Source: Mycobacterium botniense
GTDB taxonomy: Bacteria > Actinomycetota > Actinomycetes > Mycobacteriales > Mycobacteriaceae
Direction of reading: 5' to 3'
Length of the DNA: 64,000 nucleotides
Assembly: GCF_010723305.1 (NCBI RefSeq)
Contig: NZ_BLKW01000002.1
Span: forward strand, 1,674,001-1,738,000
Part shown: positions 53,091 to 62,272 of the stretch, one piece after another
Layout: each line of letters begins with the position of its first letter
How positions within the stretch are numbered: position 1 is the stretch's first letter
Program-made: the position numbers and the translations under genes
The notes under the pieces: generated by a model
The model's database searches: none
What the model was told of the DNA's origin: nothing
Seen by the model: only the letters and a program-made list of their open reading frames with translations

Positions 53091-54631
53091 ACGGGGCTCA
53101 CGCGCTGATCAACACCCTGGTCGGCGGCGGAGTTAACGTATGCTTCGCCAACCCGGGAACCTCCGAGATGCATTTCGTGGCGGCGCTTGACGACGTTCCG
53201 CGGATGCGCGGCGTGCTGACGTTGTTCGAAGGCGTGGCCACCGGCGCGGCCGACGGTTATGCCCGCATCGCCGGGAAGCCCGCCGCGGTGCTGCTGCACC
53301 TCGGGCCGGGACTGGCCAACGGGCTGGCCAACCTGCACAACGCTCGCCGGGCCCGGGTGCCGATGGTGGTGGTCGTCGGCGACCACGCGACCTACCACAA
53401 AAAATACGATGCCCCATTGGAATCCGACATCGACGCGCTGGCCGGCAGCGTGTCGGGATGGCTGCGGCGCAGCGCAAGCACCAGTGAGATCGCTGCGGAT
53501 GCTGCGGAAGCTATCGCTACAAGCCAAGCTGGCCATCATATTTCGACGCTGATTTTGCCCGCGGATGTGTCGTGGTCGGATGGCGCGACGACTGCCACGA
53601 CGGCGCCGGCGCGCGCGATGCCGACCGTGGACGTGGAGCAGAGCGCCAAGGTGCTGCGCTCGGGCGAGGCTACTGTGCTCCTGGTCGGCGGCGACGCCAC
53701 TCGTGGCCCTGGGCTGATCGCCGCCGCCCGCATCGCCGCTGCCACCGGTGCCCGCTGGTACTGCGAGACGTTCCCGACAGTGTTGCAGCGTGGCGCTGGT
53801 GTCCCCGCCGTGGAGCGGCTCGCCTATTTCGCCGAAGCGGTCGCTGCCCAACTCGCGGGCGCTCAGCACCTCCTTTTGGCCGGGACCAAGTCACCGGTGT
53901 CGTTTTTCGCTTACCCGGGGAAGCCCAGCGATCTGGTGCCGGAGGGCTGCGAAGTCCATGTCCTCGCCGAGCCCGTTGGCGCCGCGGATGCGTTGGCTGC
54001 CCTGGCCGACGAGATCGCGCCGGGAGTCGAGGCGCCACTGGCCGCCCCGTCGCGTCCCCAGTTGCCAACAGGTGCGCTGAGTGCCGCCTCGGCGGCCGAC
54101 GTGATCGGTGCACTGCTACCGGAACGGGCGATCGTCGTCGACGAATCCAACACCTCAGGTCTGCTGTTGGCGGAGGCCACCGGTGGTGCGCCCGCGCACG
54201 ACTGGCTGACCCTGACCGGGGGCGCGATCGGCTACGGCATCCCGGCTGCCATCGGTGCCGCGGTCGCCGCACCCGAGCGGCCGGTACTGTGTCTGGAATC
54301 GGACGGCTCTGCCATGTACACCATTTCGGGTCTGTGGACCCAGGCGCGGGAGAACCTCGACGTGACCACCGTCATCTACAACAACGGCGCCTACGACATC
54401 CTGAGGCTGGAGCTACAGCGCGTTGGAGCGGAGTCCACGCCGGGACCGAAGGCGCGGGAGCTGCTCGACTTAACCCGTCCCACCATCGATTTCGTCCACC
54501 TTGCCGAAGGCATGGGTGTTGCGGCGCGTAGGGTGGCGACTGCCGAAGAATTCGCCGACGCCCTGCAGGCCGGTTTCGCCGAACCTGGGCCGCATCTCAT
54601 CGAGGCGGTGGTGCCGTCACTGCTGGGCTAG
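53087..54631 (+). CDS. ilvX: ThDP-dependent enzyme IlvX
   Basis: This 514-residue protein has the acetolactate synthase-like layout: an N-terminal pyrimidine-binding domain with the ThDP Glu in LFEGVATGAADGYAR near 47-61, a central domain, and the C-terminal ThDP-Mg motif GDG-NN varied as ESDGSAMYTISG...YNNGAYDILRLEL. It is orthologous to Rv3509c. Its ATG overlaps the amidohydrolase pseudogene stop by 4 bp, so loss of that gene might affect its translation. The substrate is unknown. Confidence 0.9.
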   Translation: MNGAHALINTLVGGGVNVCFANPGTSEMHFVAALDDVPRMRGVLTLFEGVATGAADGYARIAGKPAAVLLHLGPGLANGLANLHNARRARVPMVVVVGDHATYHKKYDAPLESDIDALAGSVSGWLRRSASTSEIAADAAEAIATSQAGHHISTLILPADVSWSDGATTATTAPARAMPTVDVEQSAKVLRSGEATVLLVGGDATRGPGLIAAARIAAATGARWYCETFPTVLQRGAGVPAVERLAYFAEAVAAQLAGAQHLLLAGTKSPVSFFAYPGKPSDLVPEGCEVHVLAEPVGAADALAALADEIAPGVEAPLAAPSRPQLPTGALSAASAADVIGALLPERAIVVDESNTSGLLLAEATGGAPAHDWLTLTGGAIGYGIPAAIGAAVAAPERPVLCLESDGSAMYTISGLWTQARENLDVTTVIYNNGAYDILRLELQRVGAESTPGPKARELLDLTRPTIDFVHLAEGMGVAARRVATAEEFADALQAGFAEPGPHLIEAVVPSLLG

Positions 54632-56086
54632 CGGTGCCACTGTGCGCAATTCGTAGTTGTCGAGCTTGGGCCTGGCGAGCATGGCGCGGTGTCTCGCCGG
54701 TGTGAACGGCCACACCTCGGGTAAACCGTTCTTGCCGAGATACCAGCTGTCGCACCCGGTGGTCCAGACGGTATCCGGCATCGCGGTCGTCAGGGTCGCG
54801 TTGAACGCCTCAGTCGCCGACCGCGTCGGCTCCACCGTGTCGAATTCGTAGCGCTGCCAGCGGCGGATCCAGTTCACGATGTGCCTCGACTGCGATTCGG
54901 CGACCGCGGTCAACGGGAAATTACCGACCGGGCTGTGCGGACCGAGCAGCATGAAAAAGTTCGGAAATCCAGGCATCGCAACAGTTTCGAAAGCATGTGG
55001 CCCATCGCGCCAGGCGTCCTCCAGCCGGAGCCCGTCGCGGCCGATCACCTGCATTGGCCTCATGTAGGCGTGCGCGTCGAATCCGGTTGCCAGCACAATG
55101 ACGTCGACTTCGTGCAGCACACCGTCCTTGGTGACGATGCCGCGAGGTTCAACATGGTCGATAGCGGCAGTGACTAGCTCGACGTCCTCTCGCTGCATCG
55201 CCCGATAAAAGCCGCTTGACATCACCAGCCGCTTGCACATGGGCGTGTAATCGGGGGTCAAGGCCTTGCGCAGCTGCGGGTCGCGCACGGTGCGAAGATT
55301 GGCTCGGCAGAGGGCGGCCACGAATCGTCGCTGCCATCCCGGCTTGGTTAATCCGACCGCGAAAGTCTCGAACGCAGCTTGGTATGCGCGGTAAGCCACC
55401 CGGTCCAGCCAGGGAAACGCGCGATGGGTGATTCGCGTCAGCTGCCGGTAGCGCGGATTGGGCAGGGGCAGCACCCACTGCGCGGTGCGCTGGAAAAGGC
55501 TGAGCTGAGCCGGGGTTCCCGCAAGTCTGGTGACCAGTTGCACACCGGTTGACCCCGTGCCGACTACTGCTAGACGCCGACCGTGCAGGTCAACGCTGTG
55601 GTCCCAGCGCGCGGAGTGAAACACCGGACCGGTGAAATTGTCGAGTCCGCAGATGTCGGGAATCTTCGGGTGGTGCAGTACCCCGGTCGCCGAGATCAGG
55701 AAATCGACCCGAGACTCGTCTGCGCCGCGAGCGCACACAACCCATTTTTGGCCGTCGAACCGGGCGCTGGTGACCTCGGTGCCGAACCGGATCCGGTCAT
55801 AGATGCCCATCCGCTGTGCCACGTCGACGAAGTACTGTTGTATCTCGCCGCCAGGCGAAAACAGCTGACTCCAGTCCGGGTTCGTCGCAAAAGTGAACTG
55901 GTAGAAACGCGAGGGCACGTCGCACGTCAGGCCGGGATAGGTGTTCTCCCGCCAGGTGCCGCCGACCTCGTGGGCTTTCTCGTAGAGCGTTACGTCGTCG
56001 ATACCGGACCGCTGCAGGATGATCGCCGCGCAGATACCGGACATCCCGGCTCCCGCGATCGCGACTTTAGGCTGGCGCTTTACCAC
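54617..56086 (-). CDS. FAD-dependent monooxygenase (FMO/Baeyer-Villiger type)
   Basis: This 489-residue flavoprotein has the first Rossmann motif AIAGAGMSGICAAIILQRSG near 8-27 and GGTWRENTYPGLTCDVPSRFY near 41-61. The fingerprint FxGxxxHxxxW appears as FTGPVFHSARWD near 143-154, and the NADPH motif as VVGTGSTGVQLV. It starts at GTG 56086 with GGAGG just upstream; an upstream extension would overlap fadD17. It is convergent with ilvX, overlapping by 15 bp. In H37Rv PE_PGRS genes lie here. A ketone of a sterol or side chain could be oxidised. Confidence 0.87.
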   Translation of the reverse strand: MVKRQPKVAIAGAGMSGICAAIILQRSGIDDVTLYEKAHEVGGTWRENTYPGLTCDVPSRFYQFTFATNPDWSQLFSPGGEIQQYFVDVAQRMGIYDRIRFGTEVTSARFDGQKWVVCARGADESRVDFLISATGVLHHPKIPDICGLDNFTGPVFHSARWDHSVDLHGRRLAVVGTGSTGVQLVTRLAGTPAQLSLFQRTAQWVLPLPNPRYRQLTRITHRAFPWLDRVAYRAYQAAFETFAVGLTKPGWQRRFVAALCRANLRTVRDPQLRKALTPDYTPMCKRLVMSSGFYRAMQREDVELVTAAIDHVEPRGIVTKDGVLHEVDVIVLATGFDAHAYMRPMQVIGRDGLRLEDAWRDGPHAFETVAMPGFPNFFMLLGPHSPVGNFPLTAVAESQSRHIVNWIRRWQRYEFDTVEPTRSATEAFNATLTTAMPDTVWTTGCDSWYLGKNGLPEVWPFTPARHRAMLARPKLDNYELRTVAPLAQQ

Positions 56087-56118
56087 TCGACCCGCCTCCC
56101 GCCTCCGCGAATGTTGGG

Positions 56119-57627
56119 CTATCGCCGAATCTGCCACACCGGGTCGGCGCAGTCGAGACCCTGCGCAGACAGCTCGCGTTTGAGCACCTTGAACGTCGCC
56201 GTCCGCGGCAGCGCGCTGCTGACCCGCACGTACGACGGCCACTGCTTGGGCCCGAGGTCGGGTTGCTCGGCCAGAAACGCCCGGAATTTCTCGGCATCGA
56301 AGTCCGCGCCCGGAGCCAGCACCAGCGCCGCCATCACCTGGTCGCCGACGACCGGGTCGGGGACCGGATACACCGCCACCTCGGTCGCATCCGGGTAGCG
56401 TGCCAGCACCCGCTCGATGGGTGCGGTGCCGAGGTTCTCCCCGTCGACCCGCAGCCAATCACCCAGCCGCCCGGCGAAATACACGTAGCCGTGCTCGTCG
56501 CGGTAGGCCAGGTCACCGCTGTGGTAGATCCCGCCGGCCATGCGCTGCGCGGTGGCTTCCGGGTCGTTGTAGTAGCCCTCGAACCGTCCCGCTCCGGTGG
56601 TGTTGACCAGCTCACCGATCACCCCGGGCGGGCAGGGTGTGCCCGACTCGGGGTCAACGATCGCGATGCCCTCGGGCAGCGGGCCCAGCGCACCCGCGGG
56701 CGTGTCGGGGGTGCGGCTGATCGCCACTCCGCCCTCGGTCGACCCGAATCCGTCGATCACCACACATCCGAAGCGGCGGGCGAAGCGTTCGACGTCACCG
56801 GGCGCACCCTCGTTCCCGTACACCGCGCGCAGGGGGTTGTCGGCGTCGTCCGGACGCTCCGGGGTGGCCAGCACATACGCTAACGGCTTGCCCACATAGT
56901 TGGTGTAGGTGACGCCATACTTTCGGATGTCGGGCAGAAACGCCGAGGCCGAGAACTTACGCCGCAATACCATCGAGCCGCGGCAGGCCAGCGCCACCGA
57001 CCAGCCGACCAGCACCGCGTTGGAATGAAACAGCGGCATTGACACATAGCAGACATCATCGCGGCCCAGAGCGAATCGCTCGGTCATCGTCACGCCGGCG
57101 ATCGCGACCTTGCCGTGGCTGCACATCACCGCCTTCGGATCACCGCTGGTGCCCGACGTGAAGATCAGCATGAATAAGTCCTCGGGCCGTGCTGCCGGAA
57201 AGCCCACCTGGGCATCGGCATGCGTGGCCACCTCCCGGGTCCACTCAGCGGAGTCGACGTTCACGTGCTCGATGCCGGTCAGCGCCGCAGCCGAATTCGA
57301 GTCAGCCAGTACCAGCTGGCAATCGGCGTGGCTGATATCCCGGGCCAGTGCGGCGCCACGCCGCACCGGGTTGAGGCCCACCGGCACAATGCCGGAAAGG
57401 CCCGCCGCAACCAACATCGCCGAAAAGAACGGGGTGTTTTCCAGCAGCACCCCCACGTGCGGAGGCCTAGCGGGATCCAGGCGTTCGCGCAGTGTCGCGG
57501 CGATCGCCGCACCGTGCCGGAGGTGATCGCGCCAGCTGGTGAACGAGTCTTCGAAATAGACGCCCCGATCGTCGACCTCGACCAACGGGGCCAGCAGGTC
57601 GGTGACGGTAGGGAGCGGCTCACCCAT
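56119..57627 (-). CDS. fadD17: Acyl-CoA ligase FadD17
   Basis: This 502-residue ANL ligase has the P-loop LIFTSGTSGDPKAVMCSHGK near 153-172, GFGSTEGG, the hinge GDLAYRDEHGYVYFAGRLGDWLRVDGEN and the C-terminal Lys segment LPRTATFKVLKREL. It corresponds to Rv3506 and activates sterol side-chain acids. It follows fadE27 by 5 bp, and the three genes fadE26-fadE27-fadD17 form one minus-strand operon driven from the KstR box at 60006. Confidence 0.92.
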   Translation of the reverse strand: MGEPLPTVTDLLAPLVEVDDRGVYFEDSFTSWRDHLRHGAAIAATLRERLDPARPPHVGVLLENTPFFSAMLVAAGLSGIVPVGLNPVRRGAALARDISHADCQLVLADSNSAAALTGIEHVNVDSAEWTREVATHADAQVGFPAARPEDLFMLIFTSGTSGDPKAVMCSHGKVAIAGVTMTERFALGRDDVCYVSMPLFHSNAVLVGWSVALACRGSMVLRRKFSASAFLPDIRKYGVTYTNYVGKPLAYVLATPERPDDADNPLRAVYGNEGAPGDVERFARRFGCVVIDGFGSTEGGVAISRTPDTPAGALGPLPEGIAIVDPESGTPCPPGVIGELVNTTGAGRFEGYYNDPEATAQRMAGGIYHSGDLAYRDEHGYVYFAGRLGDWLRVDGENLGTAPIERVLARYPDATEVAVYPVPDPVVGDQVMAALVLAPGADFDAEKFRAFLAEQPDLGPKQWPSYVRVSSALPRTATFKVLKRELSAQGLDCADPVWQIRR

Positions 57628-57632
57628 AACGA

Positions 57633-58730
57633 CTAGACCGGTGTGTCGGCCAATTCGCGGCCGATCTGCAGCAACTGCCCGGTCGCGCCGCCCAGCGCGA
57701 ACTCGGTCTGTTTGGCCGCCAGGAAGTAGCGGTGCACCGGGTGGTCGATGTCGATACCGACGCCGCCGTGGATATGGACGATGGTGTGCGCTACCCGATG
57801 TCCAGCCTCAGCGGCCCAGAACGCGACGGTGGCGACCTCGGTGCCGGCGGGAAGATTCTCACTGAGCCGCCAGGCCGCCTGGGTCAAGGTGAGCCGCAGC
57901 CCCTTGACATCGATGTAGCCGTCGGCCAGGCGTTGCGCTACCGCCTGGAAGCTGCCGATTGGGCGCTCGAACTGCTCACGGGTGCGGGCGTAGTCGGCGG
58001 TGAGCTGCAATCCGCGTTCAAGTACGCCGAGTTGAAAAGCGCTGCGGCCCAGCGTGCTCATTGTCGAAACCCAGCTGACAGCGTCATCGCCGCCAACTGT
58101 GCGCGTAGCGTCGACCTCGACTCCTTCTAATCGAAGGTATCCGGCGCTACCCAGGCTGGTGGTCTGCTGGGCGGTGATCGCGACACCCGGATCGTCTGCT
58201 GCGACGAGGAAAAGCACAGTACCCGAATCGCTTTCCGCCGGCACCAGGAAGCCGTCCGCTACCGGACCGTAGCCGACCTGAGTACGGGTACCCGTAAGGC
58301 GGTACCCGGCTCCGGTACGGGCCGCCTGCACCGGGCCCTCGCCCGGTTCACCCTCCGGCGCTACGGTGAGGATTTTTTCTCCGCCGACCGCCGGCGCGCC
58401 CCACTGCCGCTGGAGTTCGGGGGAGCCGAACCGGCTCAGTGCCCCGGCGGATAACACCACCGACTCCAGGTACGGCACCGCGGCCAGTTGACGGCCGAGC
58501 GCGACCAGCACCGCGGTCTGCTCGAGTACACCGAAACCTCCACCGCCCAGCGACTCCGGTGCCGCAGTGCTCAACACGTCGGCGTCGACCAGCTTGCGCC
58601 ACAGCTCGCGGTCGAAGCGCTGCTCGAGCGCGTCGAGTGCGCGTTGATGCTCCGGCGTGCACACCGCATCCACGATGGTGGTGACCAGATCGCCGAGTTC
58701 CTGCGCGGCTTCAGTTGTCGAAAAATCCAT
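57633..58730 (-). CDS. fadE27: Acyl-CoA dehydrogenase subunit FadE27 (ChsE5)
   Basis: This 365-residue short-type acyl-CoA dehydrogenase has LGGGGFGVLEQTAVLVALGR near 63-82 and REQFERPIGSFQAVAQRLADGY in the C-terminal domain. With FadE26 it forms the ChsE4-ChsE5 heterotetramer that desaturates C8/C5 side-chain CoA esters. It lies 11 bp after the fadE26 stop. Confidence 0.92.
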   Translation of the reverse strand: MDFSTTEAAQELGDLVTTIVDAVCTPEHQRALDALEQRFDRELWRKLVDADVLSTAAPESLGGGGFGVLEQTAVLVALGRQLAAVPYLESVVLSAGALSRFGSPELQRQWGAPAVGGEKILTVAPEGEPGEGPVQAARTGAGYRLTGTRTQVGYGPVADGFLVPAESDSGTVLFLVAADDPGVAITAQQTTSLGSAGYLRLEGVEVDATRTVGGDDAVSWVSTMSTLGRSAFQLGVLERGLQLTADYARTREQFERPIGSFQAVAQRLADGYIDVKGLRLTLTQAAWRLSENLPAGTEVATVAFWAAEAGHRVAHTIVHIHGGVGIDIDHPVHRYFLAAKQTEFALGGATGQLLQIGRELADTPV

Positions 58731-58741
58731 GAGGGGGTCCT

Positions 58742-59923
58742 TTACCGGTTGGCTCGTGGCAGCCCCAGCGCGGTCATACCGATGATGTCGCGCTGGATTT
58801 CGTTGGTGCCGCCACCGAAGGTCAAGATCAGGCAGGCGCGGTGCATCCGCTCCAACCGCCCGCGCAGCACCGCACCCGGTGAATCCTGGCGCACGGTGGC
58901 TGCGGGGCCCAGCACTTCCATCAGCAGCCGGTAAGCCTCGGTGGCCAGCTCAGTGCCGAAAACCTTGGCGGCCGACGCATCCGCCGGCGACGGGGCGGCA
59001 GAGTTCGACGAGGCGAGCTCCCAGTTGATCAACTTGAGAACCTCGACCTTGGCGTGCACGCGGGCCAGATTGAGCTGCACCCACTCCGAGTCGATGAGCC
59101 GGGCACCTCGGGTATCCTTGGTGTTCTGCGCCCATTCACGAACTTGGTTGAGCGCCATAATGATCGGCATCGCCGACACCAACGCGACTCGCTCGTGGTT
59201 AAGCTGGTTGGTGATGAGTTTCCAGCCGCCGTTTTCCTCCCCGACCCGGTTGGCCACCGGCACCCGGACATCCGAATAGTAGGTGGCGCTCGTGTCCGGA
59301 CCGGCCATGGTGTGCACCGGTGTCCAGGAGAAGCCTTCGGCGGTCGTCGGCACGATCAACACCGAAATCCCGCGGTGCTTTTTGGCTTGTGGGTTAGTCC
59401 GAACCGCCAGCCACACGTAATCGGCGTACTGGATCAAGCTGGTCCACATCTTCTGGCCGTTGACCACGTACTCGTCACCGTCGCGGACTGCGGTGGTGCG
59501 CAAGTTGGCCAGGTCGGTGCCGGCGCCCGGCTCAGAATATCCGATGGAAAAATGTAGTTCACCCGCTGCGATCTTGGGCAGATAGAACTTCTTCTGCTCC
59601 TCGGTACCGAACGCCATGATGGTCGGAGCGACACTGTTGATCGTCAAAAATGGAACCGGCGCGCCGGCGATGGCGGCTTCGTCGGTGAAGATCAGCTGGT
59701 CCATCGCCGAACGGGCCTGCCCGCCGTACTCTTTGGGCCAGCCCAGGGCGAGCCAGCCGTCCCGGCCCATCTGCGCGACCATCTCCCGGTAGACATTGCC
59801 CGAGCCGATCTCGCCCGAGGTCGAGTTCAGCGCCTCGCGGCGCTCGGGCGTCATGAGCTTGGCGAAGTACGACCGCAGTTCGCGACGCAGCTCCTCCTGC
59901 TCAGGGGTGTAAATGATGCGCAT
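58742..59923 (-). CDS. fadE26: Acyl-CoA dehydrogenase subunit FadE26 (ChsE4)
   Basis: This 393-residue catalytic subunit has YSEPGAGTDLANLRTTAV near 129-146 and base E244 in NHERVALV, matching the Glu247 described for ChsE4, and GGTNEIQRDIIGMTALGLPR at the C-terminus. I use the ATG at 59923 (MRIIYTPEQE); a frame upstream to 59944 exists but is not needed. The KstR box lies 82 bp upstream and is shared with fdxD. Confidence 0.93.
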   Translation of the reverse strand: MRIIYTPEQEELRRELRSYFAKLMTPERREALNSTSGEIGSGNVYREMVAQMGRDGWLALGWPKEYGGQARSAMDQLIFTDEAAIAGAPVPFLTINSVAPTIMAFGTEEQKKFYLPKIAAGELHFSIGYSEPGAGTDLANLRTTAVRDGDEYVVNGQKMWTSLIQYADYVWLAVRTNPQAKKHRGISVLIVPTTAEGFSWTPVHTMAGPDTSATYYSDVRVPVANRVGEENGGWKLITNQLNHERVALVSAMPIIMALNQVREWAQNTKDTRGARLIDSEWVQLNLARVHAKVEVLKLINWELASSNSAAPSPADASAAKVFGTELATEAYRLLMEVLGPAATVRQDSPGAVLRGRLERMHRACLILTFGGGTNEIQRDIIGMTALGLPRANR

Positions 59924-60005
59924 CCCTGCCGCCCTTCGGTCCACAATCCCGCCTACTCACCAGCCGCGACGCCGCACGTCGGAGGCGACCGGTCGCCACC
60001 CTGGT

Positions 60006-60019
60006 TGTAACACGTTCTA
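60006..60019. promoter_or_regulatory. KstR operator between fadE26 and fdxD
   Basis: TGTAACACGTTCTA fits TnnAACnnGTTnnA exactly and is identical to the site before fadD19. It is 82 bp from fadE26 and 90 bp from fdxD. Confidence 0.9.
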
Positions 60020-60109
60020 GTGTGAGGGTCCAGCGACTGTCCCTGTGGATCCCCGTCGTATCGTGGTGGTACGTCCAGAAGGGCGGTTTGAAAGGTCAAG
60101 GAGGATACC

Positions 60110-60301
60110 GTGCGGGTGATAGTGGACCGTGACCGGTGTGAAGGGAACGCGGTGTGTGTGGGCATCGCGCCGGACATCTTCGAACTCGATGACGAAGACT
60201 ACGCCGTCGTGAAAACCGAGCCCATTCCCGCCGACCGGGAGCAGCTGGCCGAGCAGGCCATCGCGGAGTGCCCCCGAGCCGCACTGTCGCGCAGCGACTA
60301 A
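60110..60301 (+). CDS. fdxD: Three-cysteine [3Fe-4S]-type ferredoxin FdxD
   Basis: This 63-residue ferredoxin has C10, C16 and C54 (CEGNAVC and ECPRAAL), the three-Cys pattern of a [3Fe-4S] cluster of the kind that feeds P450s in actinobacteria. The position of the missing fourth Cys is held by A13 or V15. Nearest P450s are cyp142 and cyp125. It starts at GTG, with AAGGAGGA about 8 bp upstream. hsd4A begins 24 bp downstream. Confidence 0.93.
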   Translation: MRVIVDRDRCEGNAVCVGIAPDIFELDDEDYAVVKTEPIPADREQLAEQAIAECPRAALSRSD

Positions 60302-60325
60302 ACACGGACTAGAGGTATTCGTCAA

Positions 60326-61240
60326 TTGACTCTGGGTACGCGCGCGACCGACCTGTCCGGCAAGGTTGCGGTGGTGACGGGGGCGGCCGCCGGTCTGGGC
60401 CGTGCTGAGGCCATCGGTTTAGCCCGTGCGGGCGCCACCGTCGTCGTCAACGACCTCGCCGCCGCCATGGAAGCTTCCGACGTCATCGACGAGATCAGCG
60501 CTGCCGGGCCCAAGGCGGTCGCCGTCGTCGGTGATATCAGCCAGCGGACCACCGCCGATGAGCTGATCAGCTGCGCCGACGGCCTGGGGGGCTTGAGCAT
60601 CGTCGTCAACAACGCGGGGATCACCCGCGACCGGATGCTGTTCAACATGTCCGACGAGGACTGGGACGCTGTGATCGCCGTGCACCTGCGGGGTCATTTC
60701 CTGCTCACCCGCAACGCGGCCAGGTATTGGCGTTCAAAGGCGAAAGAAGCCGGCGGAACGGTCTACGGGAGGATCATCAACACCTCGTCGGAAGCGGGCT
60801 TGGTGGGACCGGTCGGTCAGGCCAACTACGCAGCCGCGAAAGCCGGCATCACCGCGCTGAGCTTGTCTGCCGCGCGGGCGCTGAGCCGGTATGGGGTTCG
60901 CACCAATGTCATCTGTCCACGGGCCCGGACCGCCATGACCGCCGAAGTCTTCGGTGCCGCGCCCGAACTCGGTGACGGCCAGGTCGACCCACTCTCACCT
61001 GAACATGTGGTCACCCTGGTGCAGTTTCTCGCCTCCCCGGCCGCCGAGGCCGTCAACGGGCAGGTTTTCATTGTCTACGGCCCGCGCGTGACACTGCTGT
61101 CGGCACCGAGCGTCGAGCACCAATTCAGCGTCGACGCGCCGGTATGGGACCTCGCCGATCTCACCGCCACCCTGCACGACTACTTTGCTGAGCGCGATCC
61201 CGAGCGCAGCTTCGCAGCGACCGCTGTGATGGGCCCGTAA
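60326..61240 (+). CDS. hsd4A: Hydroxyacyl-CoA dehydrogenase Hsd4A (SDR family)
   Basis: This 304-residue enzyme has TGAAAGLGRAEAIGLARAGA near 18-37, VVNNAGITRDRMLF near 93-106 and YAAAKAGITAL. It oxidises the beta-hydroxyacyl-CoA of the sterol side chain (C22 hydroxyl) and also acts as a 17-beta-hydroxysteroid dehydrogenase. The only start I find upstream of the cofactor motif is TTG 60326, which needs experimental support. It is in an operon with fdxD. Confidence 0.9.
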   Translation: MTLGTRATDLSGKVAVVTGAAAGLGRAEAIGLARAGATVVVNDLAAAMEASDVIDEISAAGPKAVAVVGDISQRTTADELISCADGLGGLSIVVNNAGITRDRMLFNMSDEDWDAVIAVHLRGHFLLTRNAARYWRSKAKEAGGTVYGRIINTSSEAGLVGPVGQANYAAAKAGITALSLSAARALSRYGVRTNVICPRARTAMTAEVFGAAPELGDGQVDPLSPEHVVTLVQFLASPAAEAVNGQVFIVYGPRVTLLSAPSVEHQFSVDAPVWDLADLTATLHDYFAERDPERSFAATAVMGP

Positions 61241-61277
61241 CTGGCGCGGCGACCCCTCTCACCGCACTTTACGCAAA

Positions 61278-61291
61278 TAGAACACGTTCCC
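61278..61291. promoter_or_regulatory. KstR operator, distal site of the mce4 promoter
   Basis: TAGAACACGTTCCC fits the KstR consensus with one mismatch at the last position. It lies 209 bp before the yrbE4A start. Confidence 0.75.
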
Positions 61292-61321
61292 CATGAGCTG
61301 CGTCACACCTCTGGTCTGACC

Positions 61322-61346
61322 TGGACAAACTACCTGACTTTGTCCA
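61322..61346. promoter_or_regulatory. Inverted repeat TGGACAAA-N9-TTTGTCCA in the mce4 promoter
   Basis: Two perfect 8-base arms (61322-61329 and 61339-61346) separated by 9 bases lie between the two KstR boxes. The pattern does not fit KstR or KstR2. It could be the site of another repressor or activator of the mce4 operon, or a weak hairpin. Confidence 0.55.
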
Positions 61347-61366
61347 ATTTTGCGTTCTTTGACACT

Positions 61367-61380
61367 GTGAACGCGTTCTA
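61367..61380. promoter_or_regulatory. KstR operator, proximal site of the mce4 promoter
   Basis: GTGAACGCGTTCTA fits the KstR consensus with one mismatch at the first position and has a perfect GAACGCGTTC core. It lies 120 bp upstream of yrbE4A. Confidence 0.8.
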
Positions 61381-61500
61381 GTTACTATGATCCGGCTCAC
61401 GCGGAGCAGCGTCCGGTGACTGGGGATTCAAGCGGCGAATATTGGGGACGCACAGGCTTCGCCCGGAAGTCGCTAGCAGCCGCCTGAGAGGGGAACCAGG

Positions 61501-62265
61501 TTGATCGAACAGCTCGCGGTTCCCGCCCGGGCCGTGGGCGGATTCGTCGACATGTCGCTGGAAACCCTGCGCGCTGGTTTCCGCCGGCCGTTCCAATTTC
61601 GCGAGTTTCTCGAGCAGACGTGGATGATCGCGCGGGTGTCACTAGTTCCCACACTGCTGGTCGCCGTTCCGTTCACAGTCTTGGTGGCGTTCACCCTCAA
61701 CATTTTGCTGCGCGAGCTCGGCGCCGCTGACCTGTCCGGCGCCGGGACCGCGTTCGGCACCATCACCCAGCTCGGTCCCGTCTGCACCGTCCTGGTGGTG
61801 GCCGGCGCCGGTGCCACGGCGATCTGTGCCGATCTGGGCGCCCGCACCATCCGCGAGGAAATCGATGCCATGCGGGTGCTCGGTATCGATCCCATCCACC
61901 GCCTGGTGGTCCCCAGGGTGCTGGCCTCGACGTTCGTCGCGCTGCTGCTCAACGGTTTGGTCTGCGCGATCGGCATCGTCGGCGGGTACGTGTTCTCCGT
62001 GTTGTTACAGGGAGTCAACCCGGGCGCCTTCGTCAACGGCCTCACGGTGCTGACCCATCTCGGTGAGCTGGTGCTCTCCGAAGTGAAAGCGGTGTTATTC
62101 GGAACTGTCGCCGGGCTGGTCGGCTGCTACCGCGGCTTGACGGTCAAGGGCGGACCGAAAGGCGTGGGTGTCGCGGTCAACGAGACTGTGGTGTACGCGT
62201 TCGTCTGTCTGTTCGTGATCAACGTGGTCGTGACTGCGATCGGCGTGCGAGTGCTGGCCCGGTGA
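61501..62265 (+). CDS. yrbE4A: Mce4 permease subunit YrbE4A
   Basis: This 254-residue integral membrane protein of the MlaE/YrbE family has the family motif AGAGATAICADLGARTIREEIDAMRVLGIDP near 102-132 and about five hydrophobic helices. It forms with YrbE4B the permease of the Mce4 sterol importer, powered by an MceG ATPase encoded elsewhere. The start is TTG 61501 with GAGAGGGGAACCAG just upstream. Two KstR boxes lie upstream. Confidence 0.95.
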   Translation: MIEQLAVPARAVGGFVDMSLETLRAGFRRPFQFREFLEQTWMIARVSLVPTLLVAVPFTVLVAFTLNILLRELGAADLSGAGTAFGTITQLGPVCTVLVVAGAGATAICADLGARTIREEIDAMRVLGIDPIHRLVVPRVLASTFVALLLNGLVCAIGIVGGYVFSVLLQGVNPGAFVNGLTVLTHLGELVLSEVKAVLFGTVAGLVGCYRGLTVKGGPKGVGVAVNETVVYAFVCLFVINVVVTAIGVRVLAR

Positions 62266-62272
62266 GCAACCC

